Assembly: GCF_042683685.1 (NCBI RefSeq)
Contig: NZ_JBHUOP010000002.1
Coordinates: forward strand, 186,001-250,000
Origin: Timonella corticicola
GTDB taxonomy: Bacteria > Actinomycetota > Actinomycetes > Actinomycetales > Cellulomonadaceae
Direction: 5' to 3'
DNA: 64,000 nucleotides
Shown piece by piece: positions 17,907 to 26,828 of this stretch. Position 1 is the first letter of the stretch. Each line of letters starts with the position of its first letter. The notes beneath the pieces are model-generated. The model was given only the letters and a program-made list of their open reading frames with translations. It was not told the origin of the DNA and did no database searches. The translations under genes were made by a program, and so were the position numbers.

Positions 17907-17963
17907 TGAGAGTTACCGAATGTGCACTCTCAGTGTTTGAGAGTGCACATTCGGTAACTCTCA
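17907..17963. terminator. 57-bp perfect dyad between convergent genes
   Basis: 26-bp arms (17907-17932 / 17938-17963) pair perfectly around the loop GTGTT. It lies between the stop of the TIGR03089 gene and the stop of rmlB, the normal place for a bidirectional terminator, but the T-runs are short. The arm is unusually long for an intrinsic terminator. Confidence 0.7.
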
Positions 17964-18002
17964 AAACGCTGAGGAATTTGCGAGTTCGGCGGTTGAGGCT
18001 CA

Positions 18003-19013
18003 TCACTGACCGCGGGCCAGATAACGGCCCTCGGTCGCCTGCTTCAGCGGCATCCACCAGCCCTGCTGGGAGTCGTACCAATGCACGAGACGCTCCAACT
18101 CGTCGTAAATCAGGCGCGATGTTGCCCGCCACCCAAGTTCGCCCTCAGTGTCAGACGGATCGATCGCGTACCGCAGATCGTGCCCAGCCCGATCCGCGAC
18201 CTGAAGCAGATCGGTGCGCGGGCGCCCAAAAATATCAAGCAGGGTGTGGACAACCTCGAGGTTGCTGAACTCGCTGCGCGCGCCCAACAGATAGGTCTGC
18301 CCCATCGCACCGCCCGTCAGCGCTGCCCACACGCCAGCCGAGTGGTCATCCACGTGAATCCAGTCGCGCACATTGCGGCCCGAGCCATAGATGCGCGGCG
18401 GGCGCCCCTCAAGCAGTTCGGTGATCTGGCGGGGAATGAACTTCTCCACATGCTGGAACGGGCCGTAGTTATTGGAGCAGATCGAGATCGTCGCGTTCAC
18501 GCCGTAAGACCTCACCCAGGCGCGCACCAAGTGATCCGCAGACGCCTTCGACGACGAATAGGGGCTCGACGGACGATACGGGCTGAGCCGAGTGAACGGG
18601 GGATCGTTCAGCGTGAGATCGCCAAACACCTCATCGGTCGAGACGTGGTGGAAGCGAACGCTGTGAGCGCGCACCGCCTCAAGCAGAACACCGGTGCCAC
18701 GCACGTTCACGTCGACGAACTCCAGCGGACGGTCAAGAGACAGATCATTGTGGGATTCGGCCGCGAAGTGCACCACCGCATCGTGCACGCGCACAAGATC
18801 GTGCACCAGTTCGGCATCCCGGATATCGCCGCGCACCACGCGCACCGAGCCGCCCTGATCAGTCAACCAGCCGTCAACCTCGAGGTTCCTGCCCTGCGCG
18901 GCGTATGTGTACGCATCCAGAACCGTGATGACGACCTCAGGTTGGAACTGCCGGACCCACCGCACAAAGTTAGTGCCAATGAAGCCAGCCCCACCGGTTA
19001 CCAAGAGCCGCAC
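18003..19013 (-). CDS. rmlB: dTDP-glucose 4,6-dehydratase
   Basis: Short-chain dehydrogenase/reductase of 336 residues that converts dTDP-glucose to dTDP-4-keto-6-deoxyglucose for rhamnose-type sugars. Motifs: NAD-binding GGAGFIG (7-13), HFAAESHNDLS, the active-site STDEVFGDL, YSSSKASADH with the catalytic Tyr-x3-Lys, and SNNYGPFQHVEKFIPRQI. GTG 19013 has GGAGGA directly upstream. No rmlA, rmlC or rmlD is in the window, so the rest of the pathway lies elsewhere. The divergent LCP genes suggest the sugar ends up in a wall-attached glycan. Confidence 0.93.
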   Translation of the reverse strand: MRLLVTGGAGFIGTNFVRWVRQFQPEVVITVLDAYTYAAQGRNLEVDGWLTDQGGSVRVVRGDIRDAELVHDLVRVHDAVVHFAAESHNDLSLDRPLEFVDVNVRGTGVLLEAVRAHSVRFHHVSTDEVFGDLTLNDPPFTRLSPYRPSSPYSSSKASADHLVRAWVRSYGVNATISICSNNYGPFQHVEKFIPRQITELLEGRPPRIYGSGRNVRDWIHVDDHSAGVWAALTGGAMGQTYLLGARSEFSNLEVVHTLLDIFGRPRTDLLQVADRAGHDLRYAIDPSDTEGELGWRATSRLIYDELERLVHWYDSQQGWWMPLKQATEGRYLARGQ

Positions 19014-19216
19014 GATTCCTCCGAAGGGTTCTACACATACGTTTCACACACAGGTCGCTCACGTAGGGTCTGTGCACGACCGATACGACTAAAGGACCTT
19101 TTTCTGCGTCAAACCCCACAAAATGGGCGACGCAAGAGCCGTATACACAAGATTTACACGGCTTTCCCCCTACCTATGCGGGCAAATACCGCATGTTCAT
19201 TCTAGGATTTAATACC

Positions 19217-20416
19217 GTGACCAAAAAGAAGACCAGCCGCAAAAGCGTCGAATTCGTACGTTCGTCCCCCGCGCACGCGCGCACGCACCATGGGCCGCGC
19301 CTCGCACGTATCATCTCCCTCGCTCTCGTGGCGGTTCTGGGATTCGGCGGTTCGGTCGCTTTCGCAATCCAGTGGCGCGTTAACTCCTCGCTGACGCAGA
19401 TCGACACCAAGAAGTACGTGTCGACCCCTCAGATCCCCAAAGATCCACGCGCTGGCGAATCCCTGAACATCCTGGTCATGGGCACAGACTCCCGTGCTGG
19501 GGCCGGAGCCGACCTCGTTGGAGACCACGTCGGCGGTGAACGCTCAGACACCACCATGATCGTGCACGTCTCCTCCGACCGCTCCCGCGTCGAGGTGGTC
19601 TCGATCCCCCGTGACTCCATGGTGTACCTCCCCGCCTGCCAGGTCGGCGAGGGCAAGACCGTGCCCGCCCAGCAGCGCGGCATGTTCAACAACGCCTTCG
19701 CACGCGGATGGGACTACGGCGGCGACTACGTGTTCGCCGCCGCCTGCACCGTGGAAACCGTGCAATGGAACACCGGGCTCATCATCGATCACACGGTCAT
19801 CGTGAACTTTGAGGGCTTCGTGGGCATGGTCAATGCCCTGGGCGGCGTCGACATCGACATCCCCGAGGACGTCACCTCCAAGAAGGCTGGCAACCTCAAG
19901 CTCTCCGCTGGCGAGCAGACCCTTGACGGCGAGACCGCCCTGCAACTCGTCCGCGCCCGCACCGGGTCCGGGTGGGGCCTGAACATCGGCTCCGACCTCA
20001 AGCGAATCGAACGCCAGCAGGCAGTCCTCGAGGCAACGTTGCAGACAGCCCTGTCCAAGAACCTGCTCACAGACATCAACAAACTCACGAGTTTCGTGAC
20101 CGCATCGCTCGAATCCCTGACCGTGGACAGCGAACTTGGCGCGGATGACATCATCGCCCTGGCCTGGTCGCTCAAGAGCATCAGCCAGGACAACGTCAAG
20201 TTCTATTCAACCCCGGTCGGTGAGGACCCCACTGACAAGAACCGAGTGGTCTGGCTTGACGCGGCGAATGACTACTGGGAACGTCTCAAGGTGGACGATC
20301 CCATCGAGGATGAGCCAGACGAGACAACCGAGTGCGAACCGACAGATGATGCCGAAGACGGCACCGAACCCGACGAGTGCGTGAGCACCGAACCGTCCGA
20401 GTCCACCACACCATAA
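19217..20416 (+). CDS. LytR-CpsA-Psr (LCP) family glycopolymer ligase 1 (399 aa)
   Basis: LCP enzymes transfer lipid-linked anionic polymers or glycans onto peptidoglycan outside the membrane. GTG 19217 is preferred over the frame start at 19193, with an AGGA 9 bases before it; the same bases also make a TAGGAT hexamer. There is a basic cytoplasmic tail, one membrane helix (about 36-56), then the LCP domain: LNILVMGTDSRAG, GGERSDTTMIVHVS, VEVVSIPRDSMVYLP, FNNAFARG, the substrate-binding Arg-rich LVRARTGSG and LKRIERQQAVL. The C-terminus is a very acidic, Thr/Glu-rich tail with two cysteines. It is followed after 28 bases by a second LCP gene. Confidence 0.93.
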   Translation: MTKKKTSRKSVEFVRSSPAHARTHHGPRLARIISLALVAVLGFGGSVAFAIQWRVNSSLTQIDTKKYVSTPQIPKDPRAGESLNILVMGTDSRAGAGADLVGDHVGGERSDTTMIVHVSSDRSRVEVVSIPRDSMVYLPACQVGEGKTVPAQQRGMFNNAFARGWDYGGDYVFAAACTVETVQWNTGLIIDHTVIVNFEGFVGMVNALGGVDIDIPEDVTSKKAGNLKLSAGEQTLDGETALQLVRARTGSGWGLNIGSDLKRIERQQAVLEATLQTALSKNLLTDINKLTSFVTASLESLTVDSELGADDIIALAWSLKSISQDNVKFYSTPVGEDPTDKNRVVWLDAANDYWERLKVDDPIEDEPDETTECEPTDDAEDGTEPDECVSTEPSESTTP

Positions 20417-20444
20417 GCATCATCCCTACCGATTGGTTTGACTC

Positions 20445-21992
20445 ATGGCTAGCCACAACGACCCGCAGAGCAGGCAAGGTGGAGGATCGCTTCCTCCACC
20501 GAGTTTCACGCCCTCTTCCGGGCGTCCAGGCCGACCGCAGCGCACCCGTGCAATCGAGGTTGGTTCACCTGAGACAGGACCTCAACAGGCTCGTGCACCC
20601 AGGCCCAGCGATGAGCCACCCACGATAACCGACTCACAGAAGATCGTGAAGATCCGCCGGGGAAACACCGGCGAGACGCCTGCAGCGGTTTCTCCCCCAC
20701 CCTCTGTTTCCCGTGTCTCCGCCTCCTCGCACCCGCCTTCGGCACCAGGTGCAGAACCGTCAGGGCCACAGGGCACATCGGTCCTGCCGCAGTCCTTCGC
20801 CCCGAAGAACAGCCGCGAGATGCCTTCCCGGTCAGTGACCGGGACTCCACGCCGCGTCAGTGGCACCCCACTCCAGGCCTCAGGCAGCCCTGAAGCCGCC
20901 CCTGCCTATACGCCCCGAGGCAACGGTTCCAGTCAGTCAGCGACGCTTGGGGTTGCCCCCGTCCACGCGCCGAGTGGCCCACGTTCTTCGAGTGGTTCCA
21001 GATCTGGTGGACCAGGACGGCCCCACGGCACCACACCCTCGGTACCAACCAGGAAGAAGCGCAAGAAGCGCATCTTCACGACCGTGGCACTCCTACTTCT
21101 GGCGGCGATGATTGCCTGGCCGATCGGGCTCCTCATGTGGGCCAACTCCAAACTCAACCATGTCGACGCACTGTCTGGCGCGTCCAACACGGGTGGCACC
21201 ACCTACCTGATCGCAGGCTCCGACTCGCGCGGCGAGGACAGCGACTCCCACATCCAGGGAGCACGCGCCGACACGATCATGCTGCTGCACGTGCCCGAGT
21301 CCGGGCCAAACGCCCTGATTTCATTGCCGCGCGACATTTACGTGCCCATCCCCGGACACAACTCAAACAAGATCAACGCGGCCTTCTCCTTCGGCGGTGC
21401 TCCACTGCTCGTTGAAACCGTTGAGAACCTCACCAACCTGACCGTCGACCACTACGTTGAGATTGGCTTCAGTGGGGTTGAGGGGATTGTCGATGCCGTT
21501 GGCGGCGTTGAGCTCTGCCTCGACTACTCCGTGAAGGACAAGGAGAGCAAACTTGACTGGGAGGAAGGCTGCCACGAGGCAGACGGAGAGACTGCCCTGG
21601 CTTTCGCTCGTATGCGTAAAAAGGATCCACTCGGTGACATTGGGCGTGCCGAACGTCAGCGCCAGGTCGTCTCAGCAGTGGCCAAGAAGCTTCAGTCCCC
21701 CGGCGACCTGATCAACCCGAACACGCAGCGCAAGCTCGTGGACGCGGGAACCGGTGCGCTCGTGGTCAGCGAGGGAACCGGATTCGTCGACCTCGGCAAG
21801 ATGGCCCTCGCCTTCCGCAAGGCCAACTCCGATGGTGGCGTCACAGGAACCCCGCCGATCGTTTCGCTCAACTATCGCCCGGGCGGTGTCGGTTCGGCCG
21901 TGCAACTCGACGAGGCTGGTACGGAACAGTTCTTCAAGGATGTCGCTGCGGGCACGCTCGAACCAGGCGAATACAACAGTCTGCGCGACTAG
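20445..21992 (+). CDS. LCP family glycopolymer ligase 2 (515 aa)
   Basis: The first ~200 residues are Pro/Ser/Gly-rich and disordered, ending in a basic RKKRKKR patch, followed by one membrane helix (about 207-229). The LCP domain follows: TTYLIAGSDSRGE, GARADTIMLLHVPE, ALISLPRDIYVPIPG, NKINAAFSFGG, ALAFARMRKKDPLGDIGRAE and RQRQVV. The long disordered cytoplasmic tail is typical of actinobacterial paralogues and sets it apart from the upstream LCP. Two tandem LCPs may handle different polymers. Confidence 0.93.
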   Translation: MASHNDPQSRQGGGSLPPPSFTPSSGRPGRPQRTRAIEVGSPETGPQQARAPRPSDEPPTITDSQKIVKIRRGNTGETPAAVSPPPSVSRVSASSHPPSAPGAEPSGPQGTSVLPQSFAPKNSREMPSRSVTGTPRRVSGTPLQASGSPEAAPAYTPRGNGSSQSATLGVAPVHAPSGPRSSSGSRSGGPGRPHGTTPSVPTRKKRKKRIFTTVALLLLAAMIAWPIGLLMWANSKLNHVDALSGASNTGGTTYLIAGSDSRGEDSDSHIQGARADTIMLLHVPESGPNALISLPRDIYVPIPGHNSNKINAAFSFGGAPLLVETVENLTNLTVDHYVEIGFSGVEGIVDAVGGVELCLDYSVKDKESKLDWEEGCHEADGETALAFARMRKKDPLGDIGRAERQRQVVSAVAKKLQSPGDLINPNTQRKLVDAGTGALVVSEGTGFVDLGKMALAFRKANSDGGVTGTPPIVSLNYRPGGVGSAVQLDEAGTEQFFKDVAAGTLEPGEYNSLRD

Positions 21993-22072
21993 GCCCGCGC
22001 CATATTCACGCTCGGAACCCCTGAACTCCCACATCTTGGGTCTTGGGCCCAACACGTTGCCCACCCGTTTTA

Positions 22073-22109
22073 CGACGAAACCACCCGTTATGTGCGGGTG
22101 GTTTCGTCG
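22073..22109. terminator. Bidirectional terminator between LCP2 and purE
   Basis: A 15-bp perfect stem (22073-22087 / 22095-22109, CGACGAAACCACCCG) with a 7-base loop in the gap between convergent genes. Confidence 0.8.
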
Positions 22110-22140
22110 AATTCTGGGTGGATAGCGGTCTGAAAAGCGT

Positions 22141-22665
22141 TCAGTCCCCTTGCTCGTAGGCCGCGCGCAGGCGCTCGCCCTTGGCGTGCGCGACCTCGGC
22201 CAACTGCTGCTGGAAGGCGAGCATCTTCTCGCGGAGCGCAGCAGACTCGTCGTCAAGGCCGGACGCCAGAATCCGCGCGGCAAGCAATCCGGCGTTACGT
22301 GCCCCACCGATCGACACCGTCGCGACCGGGACGCCTGCTGGCATCTGCACGATGGAGAGCAGCGAATCCATGCCGTCGAGGTACTTGAGCGGAACCGGCA
22401 CACCGATCACAGGAAGCGGCGTCACAGCTGCGAGCATGCCCGGTAGGTGGGCGGCCCCACCGGCACCGGCGATGATCACGCGGATGCCGCGTTCGTGGGC
22501 GGTGCGGCCGTACTCGATCATCTCGACCGGCATCCGGTGCGCCGACACAACGTCCACCTCAACGGCGACTCCGAATTCCGTGAGTGCCTTCGCGGCCTCC
22601 TCCATGACGTTCCAGTCGGAATCCGAGCCCATCACAATGCCGACAACCGGCGCTTTTCCTGACAT
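22141..22665 (-). CDS. purE: N5-carboxyaminoimidazole ribonucleotide mutase
   Basis: Class I PurE of 174 residues, which rearranges N5-CAIR to CAIR in purine synthesis. Signature: VVGIVMGSDSDWNVM at the N-terminus, VVSAHRMP with the catalytic His, IIAGAGGAAHLPGMLA, TPLPVIGVPVP, and SIVQMPAGVPVATVSIGGAR with the phosphate-binding residues. Its substrate is made by PurK, encoded 200 bases upstream on the same strand. The last ~30 residues are a charged helix. Confidence 0.96.
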   Translation of the reverse strand: MSGKAPVVGIVMGSDSDWNVMEEAAKALTEFGVAVEVDVVSAHRMPVEMIEYGRTAHERGIRVIIAGAGGAAHLPGMLAAVTPLPVIGVPVPLKYLDGMDSLLSIVQMPAGVPVATVSIGGARNAGLLAARILASGLDDESAALREKMLAFQQQLAEVAHAKGERLRAAYEQGD

Positions 22666-22825
22666 GTCTCTCCTGTTGGTTGCTGATGTCCGACTTCTGG
22701 TTTCTGATGTCCGACGATACGATCAGTCAATCTCTCGGCGGCGGCCCGTAAATGGCCGGGTTTCCGCGCAGGCAGTCCGCGCCCCGTCCGCCACGAGTGG
22801 AAGAACCCCACTCGCGAGCGCGCAG

Positions 22826-22840
22826 GTGGGATTTTCCCAC
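22826..22840. repeat. GTGGGA-TTT-TCCCAC palindrome in the purK-purE gap
   Basis: A perfect 6-bp-arm palindrome. On the minus strand its surroundings read CCGCGAGTGGGA, the same 12 bases found at 46307-46318 within another palindrome (46311-46330), so it may be a minor dispersed element. Confidence 0.5.
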
Positions 22841-22864
22841 TCGCGGTGAAGGCGTGTGGCAGGT

Positions 22865-24082
22865 CTAGTCTTGGTCGCGTACGAGCGCGGCCGCGCCACG
22901 GGCGGCCGCGAGAACCTGCTCGAGGTCACTGCCGCTGACGTTGACGTGTCCAAGCTTGCGTCCGGGACGCGGTTCCTTGCCGTACAGGTTCACCTTAGCG
23001 TTCGGGTACTGAGCCAGCACCTGCGGCAGCGCATCGGTGAGGGTTTCACGATTGGATCCGAGAATGTTAGCCATGACGGTCCACGGTGCGAGCGGCGCGG
23101 TGTCGCCGAGTGGCAGGTCGAGAACCGCCCGAAGATGCTGCTCGAACTGACTGGTCACGGAGCCGGTGATGGTCCAGTGGCCGGAGTTGTGCGGCCGCAT
23201 CGCGAGTTCGTTGATGAAGATGTTGGTTTCACCGGAGTCCGATCTGGTCTCGAACATCTCGACGGCAAGGACGCCGGTCACGTCCAGTCCATGAGCGACT
23301 TTAAGCGCCACCTCGCGGGCACGATCCGCTTCGTCCTGCGTAAGATTCGGCGCGGGAGCGATAACCTGCGCGCACACGCCGTTCTCCTGGATCGACTCGA
23401 CCACGGGCCACGTCACCGCATCGCCTGCGGGACGACGCGCGACGAGAACAGCCAATTCACGCGAGAACGGAACCTTCTCCTCCACGAGCAACGCTGGGCC
23501 GCCGGCCTCCACGCCGTCAAACCAGTCGTTGACTTCCTCCGGAGACGACACGACGCGAACACCCTTGCCGTCGTAACCTCCCCGGGAGGTCTTCACCACG
23601 ACATCCGGGCCGTGCTGGGCAATGAACTCGTGGAGCTGGGTCGTGGCTGTTGCAGTGTCGCGGTCAAGGGCGCGCCACGCCGGGCAGGGCAACCCCATGT
23701 CGGTGAGACGCTCGCGCATGATGATCTTGTCCTGCGCTTGGAGCAGTGCATCAGGGTGGGGCTGAACTGACACGCCCTGGGAGATCAGTTCGCGCAGGAA
23801 ATCTCCGGGCACGTGCTCGTGCTCAAACGTCAACACGTTTGCACCGGTCACGAGCGACTTAATCGTTTCAGTATCGCTCGCTTTCCCAACCGGTGAGTCC
23901 ACAACGACCTGAGCCGCACTTGAACCGTCACTCTCAACCAAGACCCGAAGAGTCACGCCCAACTCTGCCGCGGGAGGAGCCATCATCCGCGCAAGTTGTC
24001 CGCCGCCAATTACCGAAACAATAGGAGTAGCCACGGTGTCTAAGGGTAGTCGAATAGCTCCGCTGCCTAAACTCGTGTCCAT
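22865..24082 (-). CDS. purK: N5-carboxyaminoimidazole ribonucleotide synthase
   Basis: ATP-grasp enzyme (405 residues as given) that carboxylates AIR with bicarbonate and ATP. Motifs: SVIGGGQLARMMAPPAAELG, TFEHEHVPGDFL, QDKIIMRERL, VVVKTSRGGYDGKGV and EMRPHNSGHWTI-like (ELAMRPHNSGHWTI). The true start may be GTG 24034 (ATPIVSVIGGG), since the longer frame adds 16 unconserved residues and would leave only about 15 bases to the divergent gtrA start. PurK-PurE together replace the single-step AIR carboxylase of other organisms. Confidence 0.95.
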   Translation of the reverse strand: MDTSLGSGAIRLPLDTVATPIVSVIGGGQLARMMAPPAAELGVTLRVLVESDGSSAAQVVVDSPVGKASDTETIKSLVTGANVLTFEHEHVPGDFLRELISQGVSVQPHPDALLQAQDKIIMRERLTDMGLPCPAWRALDRDTATATTQLHEFIAQHGPDVVVKTSRGGYDGKGVRVVSSPEEVNDWFDGVEAGGPALLVEEKVPFSRELAVLVARRPAGDAVTWPVVESIQENGVCAQVIAPAPNLTQDEADRAREVALKVAHGLDVTGVLAVEMFETRSDSGETNIFINELAMRPHNSGHWTITGSVTSQFEQHLRAVLDLPLGDTAPLAPWTVMANILGSNRETLTDALPQVLAQYPNAKVNLYGKEPRPGRKLGHVNVSGSDLEQVLAAARGAAALVRDQD

Positions 24083-24087
24083 CGCGA

Positions 24088-24093
24088 TACCCT
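24088..24093 (+). promoter_or_regulatory. -10 box of a leaderless promoter for gtrA
   Basis: TACCCT 6 bases before GTG 24100. A second TACCCT on the opposite strand lies 8 bases before the proposed purK GTG start. Confidence 0.5.
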
Positions 24094-24099
24094 TTGATG

Positions 24100-24615
24100 G
24101 TGACTACATCGCAGAGCTCAAGCACTCAGGAGCTCGCCCCACAGCGCCTCTCCATCAGCGCGCGGCTCGCTGCACGGTTCGTGGAGCTACTCAAGTTTGG
24201 GATCGTAGGTGGCACCGGGTTCATCGTTGACATTGGCCTGTTCAATCTGTTGCAGCACGGCCCATTCGCCGTGCTCGCAGGCAAGCCTGTCACCGCCAAG
24301 ATCCTTTCGGTTGCCGTCGCGATGATCGTCACGTGGATCGGAAACCGACTGTGGACCTTCGCCGATCAGCGCACGCGCACCAAGGTCCGCGAGTTTGTGG
24401 GATTCGTGGTGGTCAACATCGGCGGAATGGCTATCGCGGTGCTGTGCCTGTGGATCTCCCGCTACGTCTTGGGGTTCGATTCCCCACTCGCGGACAATAT
24501 CTCAGCCAACGTGATTGGGCTGGTGTTGGGCATGATCTTCCGCTACCTGGCGTACAAGTACCTCGTGTTCACGGGCGACAAGCCGCCACTAGACCCGCGC
24601 TCAACCCACCTCTAA
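24100..24615 (+). CDS. GtrA family membrane protein (~171 aa)
   Basis: Small four-helix membrane protein of the GtrA family, proposed to flip or hand over polyprenyl-linked sugars. It has VELLKFGIVGGTGFIVDIGLF (helix 1 with the conserved FxxVGxxxxxxD), a second helix after it, then TWIGNRLWTFAD between helices 2 and 3, and FRYLAYKYLVF near the C-terminus. Start is uncertain among TTG 24094, ATG 24097 and GTG 24100; the last fits the leaderless spacing. Its neighbours purE and purK are the usual ones in mycobacteria. Confidence 0.88.
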   Translation: MTTSQSSSTQELAPQRLSISARLAARFVELLKFGIVGGTGFIVDIGLFNLLQHGPFAVLAGKPVTAKILSVAVAMIVTWIGNRLWTFADQRTRTKVREFVGFVVVNIGGMAIAVLCLWISRYVLGFDSPLADNISANVIGLVLGMIFRYLAYKYLVFTGDKPPLDPRSTHL

Positions 24616-24617
24616 CG

Positions 24618-25931
24618 CTACCGCTTGTGTACCTTGACCACGTTTCCGTGCGGCAACACCGCATTTGCGTCCAGGGTGCGTGGAACGCCCGTCAGGTACA
24701 GCGTGAACTGAGCTGGACGCGGACGGGACAGTTCAAGGCGCGCGCCATCCGCCGCTGCGAGGTCTCGCGCCAACGGCAGTCCAAGGCCAGTCCCCTTACC
24801 CGAGGTCACGCCACGCTCAAAGATACGCGGAACGAGTTCCTCGGGGACCCCAGCTCCCTCATCAGACACCTGGACCACGACACCGCCGCGTGGACCGTGC
24901 AACTTCGCGGACACCACGGTCTCCCCGTCACCATGCTTGAGGGAGTTCTCAATCAGTGTGGCAAGTACCTGAGCAAGAGAACCCGGCGTTGCGAGCACTG
25001 CGAGAGATTCGCTCGCATCAACCCGCAACTTGCGCCCAGCCTTGGCAAAGACAGTTTCCCATTCCTCTTCCTGCTGCTGCAGGACCTCGTCGAGGTTGAC
25101 GGCCTCAGTCGTTCCACCCTCGGCGCGGCGAGAACGAGCAAGCAGATCGTCCACGGTGGACACCAGGCGCTCGATCTGCTCAAGCGAGATTCGAGCCTCC
25201 TCCTGCACCTCCGGCTTGTCATCCGACAGCATCGAGATCTCCTCGATGCGCATCATCAAGGCGGTCAACGGCGTGCGTAACTGGTGCGAGGCGTCCGAGG
25301 CGAACTGGCGTTCGGCGGCAATACGCAACGCAAGTCGATCAGCGGAACGAGCCAACTCGTCGGCAACCAGGTCAATCTCCTCGACCCCCGATTCCTCGAC
25401 ATGCGGGCGCACCTGCCCCGAACCCAACTGCTCCGCTGACGCGGCAAGATACACGAGCGGCGCCGACAACCTGTTTGCCTGCCACACAGCCACGGAGATT
25501 CCTGCGCCGAACGCAACGAACGCTGCAGCGACTACCAGCATGACCACCTGATAGGACCGGGCCGCAACCTCCCAGTAGGACACCTCCACGGTCACCATCG
25601 CGTTCGAGGCTGACCATCTGACTGCAGACAATGTACGACCGTCGATGGGTTCGCCGGCGCTGCCCATCTGACCATCGGGCATGACAACCCGGACATGCGC
25701 GGCGGGACGATCCCCACCTGCCGCAACCCGGTCAAGGATCGACTGTTCCAGTCCCGTGCCGCTGGCAATGCGGTTGTCGACAGATCGTTCCAGAGACGCC
25801 GCCCTGTCCACGATGGCCCGCTGCTCGTTGTTGAACACGTAGTAGCCGCCGAAGAAGGCGAGTGGAAAGCCGAGCAGAATAACCGCTACGGCCACAGCCG
25901 ACACGGTAGCGATGATCAATTTGCGGCGCAC
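24618..25931 (-). CDS. Sensor histidine kinase (437 aa), partner of the 26.0-kb OmpR-type regulator
   Basis: Membrane helix at ~8-33, an extracytoplasmic loop of ~90 residues (35-125), a second helix (128-150), a HAMP-type linker (151-205) and HisKA with the phosphorylated His216 in FASDASHQLRTPLTAL. The HATPase domain follows, with N-box LIENSLKHGDGE, G1 VSDEGAGVPEEL and G2 GTGLGLPLAR. The stop lies 3 bases from the convergent gtrA stop. The regulator gene is directly upstream on the same strand. The signal is unknown. Confidence 0.92.
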   Translation of the reverse strand: MRRKLIIATVSAVAVAVILLGFPLAFFGGYYVFNNEQRAIVDRAASLERSVDNRIASGTGLEQSILDRVAAGGDRPAAHVRVVMPDGQMGSAGEPIDGRTLSAVRWSASNAMVTVEVSYWEVAARSYQVVMLVVAAAFVAFGAGISVAVWQANRLSAPLVYLAASAEQLGSGQVRPHVEESGVEEIDLVADELARSADRLALRIAAERQFASDASHQLRTPLTALMMRIEEISMLSDDKPEVQEEARISLEQIERLVSTVDDLLARSRRAEGGTTEAVNLDEVLQQQEEEWETVFAKAGRKLRVDASESLAVLATPGSLAQVLATLIENSLKHGDGETVVSAKLHGPRGGVVVQVSDEGAGVPEELVPRIFERGVTSGKGTGLGLPLARDLAAADGARLELSRPRPAQFTLYLTGVPRTLDANAVLPHGNVVKVHKR

Positions 25932-25966
25932 AAGAACCGTCCTCTAGGCCGTACAGATATGACAAA

Positions 25967-25999
25967 GCGGGGACCGGTTCGCATGGAACCGGTCCCCGC
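25967..25999 (-). terminator. Stem-loop between the response regulator and histidine kinase genes
   Basis: A perfect 14-bp GC-rich stem (25967-25980 / 25986-25999, GCGGGGACCGGTTC) with a 5-base loop; on the minus strand a short T-run (TTTGT) follows. It may attenuate transcription so the regulator is made in excess of the kinase. Confidence 0.7.
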
Positions 26000-26007
26000 C
26001 GCGAAGA

Positions 26008-26691
26008 TCAGTTGCTTCCGGCTTCGAACCGGAAACCCAGACCGCGAACCGTGGTGATGTACCGCGGGTTGTTCGCGTCATCGTCGAGCTTGCGACGTAG
26101 CCACGACACGTGCATGTCCAAGGTCTTGGTCGAACCGATCGGCTCGGAACCCCACACTTCGCGCATCAGCGAATCGCGGTTTACCACCGAACCCGCAGAA
26201 GCAATCAGCACGCGCAGCAACTCGAATTCCTTGGTGGTCAGATGCAGTTCACGGCCAGCTTGGAACGCGCGGTGTGCTGCAACGTCCACACGAACATCCT
26301 GCGCGGTGATTTCCTCGGCCTCGGTTGGGTCGCCGTGCGTGCGCCGAAGCAACGCGCGGACACGGGCAAGCAACTCCGCCAGCCGAAATGGCTTGGTCAC
26401 ATAGTCATCTGCTCCGGCATCGAGACCCACCACAAGGTCCACCTCGTCGGCGCGTGCGGTCAGCACCAACACCGGGGTGGTCAGGCCCTTTTGCCGGATT
26501 GCTCGCGCAACCTCCAAACCGTCCATGTCAGGAAGTCCAAGGTCGAGCACAACAAGGTCAGCAGCGGATGCGTTATCAATGGCACCCTGTCCTGTTCCCT
26601 GGACATTGACGTTGTAGCCCTCGCGCGTCAATGCGCGAGCGAGCGGCTCAGCAATCGCCGGGTCGTCTTCAGCCAAAAGTACTTGGGTCAT
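26008..26691 (-). CDS. OmpR/PhoB-family response regulator (227 aa)
   Basis: Receiver domain with acidic pocket AEDD (7-10), phosphoacceptor Asp50 in VVLDLGLPDMDG, conserved Thr/Lys in VLTARAD and YVTKPF. A winged-helix DNA-binding domain follows (LTTKEFELLRVLI, then VWGSEPIGSTKTLDMHVSWL, RKL and YITTVRGLGFRFE). The kinase gene follows on the same strand after a hairpin. TAATAT 7 bases before the ATG and no Shine-Dalgarno suggest a leaderless mRNA. Confidence 0.93.
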   Translation of the reverse strand: MTQVLLAEDDPAIAEPLARALTREGYNVNVQGTGQGAIDNASAADLVVLDLGLPDMDGLEVARAIRQKGLTTPVLVLTARADEVDLVVGLDAGADDYVTKPFRLAELLARVRALLRRTHGDPTEAEEITAQDVRVDVAAHRAFQAGRELHLTTKEFELLRVLIASAGSVVNRDSLMREVWGSEPIGSTKTLDMHVSWLRRKLDDDANNPRYITTVRGLGFRFEAGSN

Positions 26692-26698
26692 AGTGGCT

Positions 26699-26704
26699 AT
26701 ATTA
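26699..26704 (-). promoter_or_regulatory. -10 box of a leaderless promoter for the OmpR-type regulator
   Basis: TAATAT on the minus strand, 7 bases before ATG 26691. Confidence 0.65.
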
Positions 26705-26815
26705 GGTCATGAATCGGAATTTAGACTCCCTTTAATACCTAAAACCATCCGTGAGTTTGATGACCTTGAGTTGAAACCATCCTCACGTGTGACGCTCTAT
26801 CACCTGCGATCACCG

Positions 26816-26821
26816 TAATCT
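26816..26821 (+). promoter_or_regulatory. -10 box of a leaderless promoter for the HisKA_3 kinase
   Basis: TAATCT 7 bases before ATG 26829; this favours 26829 over the GTG at 26823. Confidence 0.65.
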
Positions 26822-26828
26822 TGTGTCT

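Noticed and set aside
18081..19205. 374-aa open frame on the plus strand
   Set aside because: It is the antisense shadow of rmlB; it is His/Arg/Val-rich with no family resemblance and no ribosome site.
22856..23770. 304-aa open frame on the plus strand
   Set aside because: Antisense to purK.
24333..25280. 315-aa open frame on the plus strand
   Set aside because: Out-of-frame shadow of gtrA running antisense into the histidine kinase.
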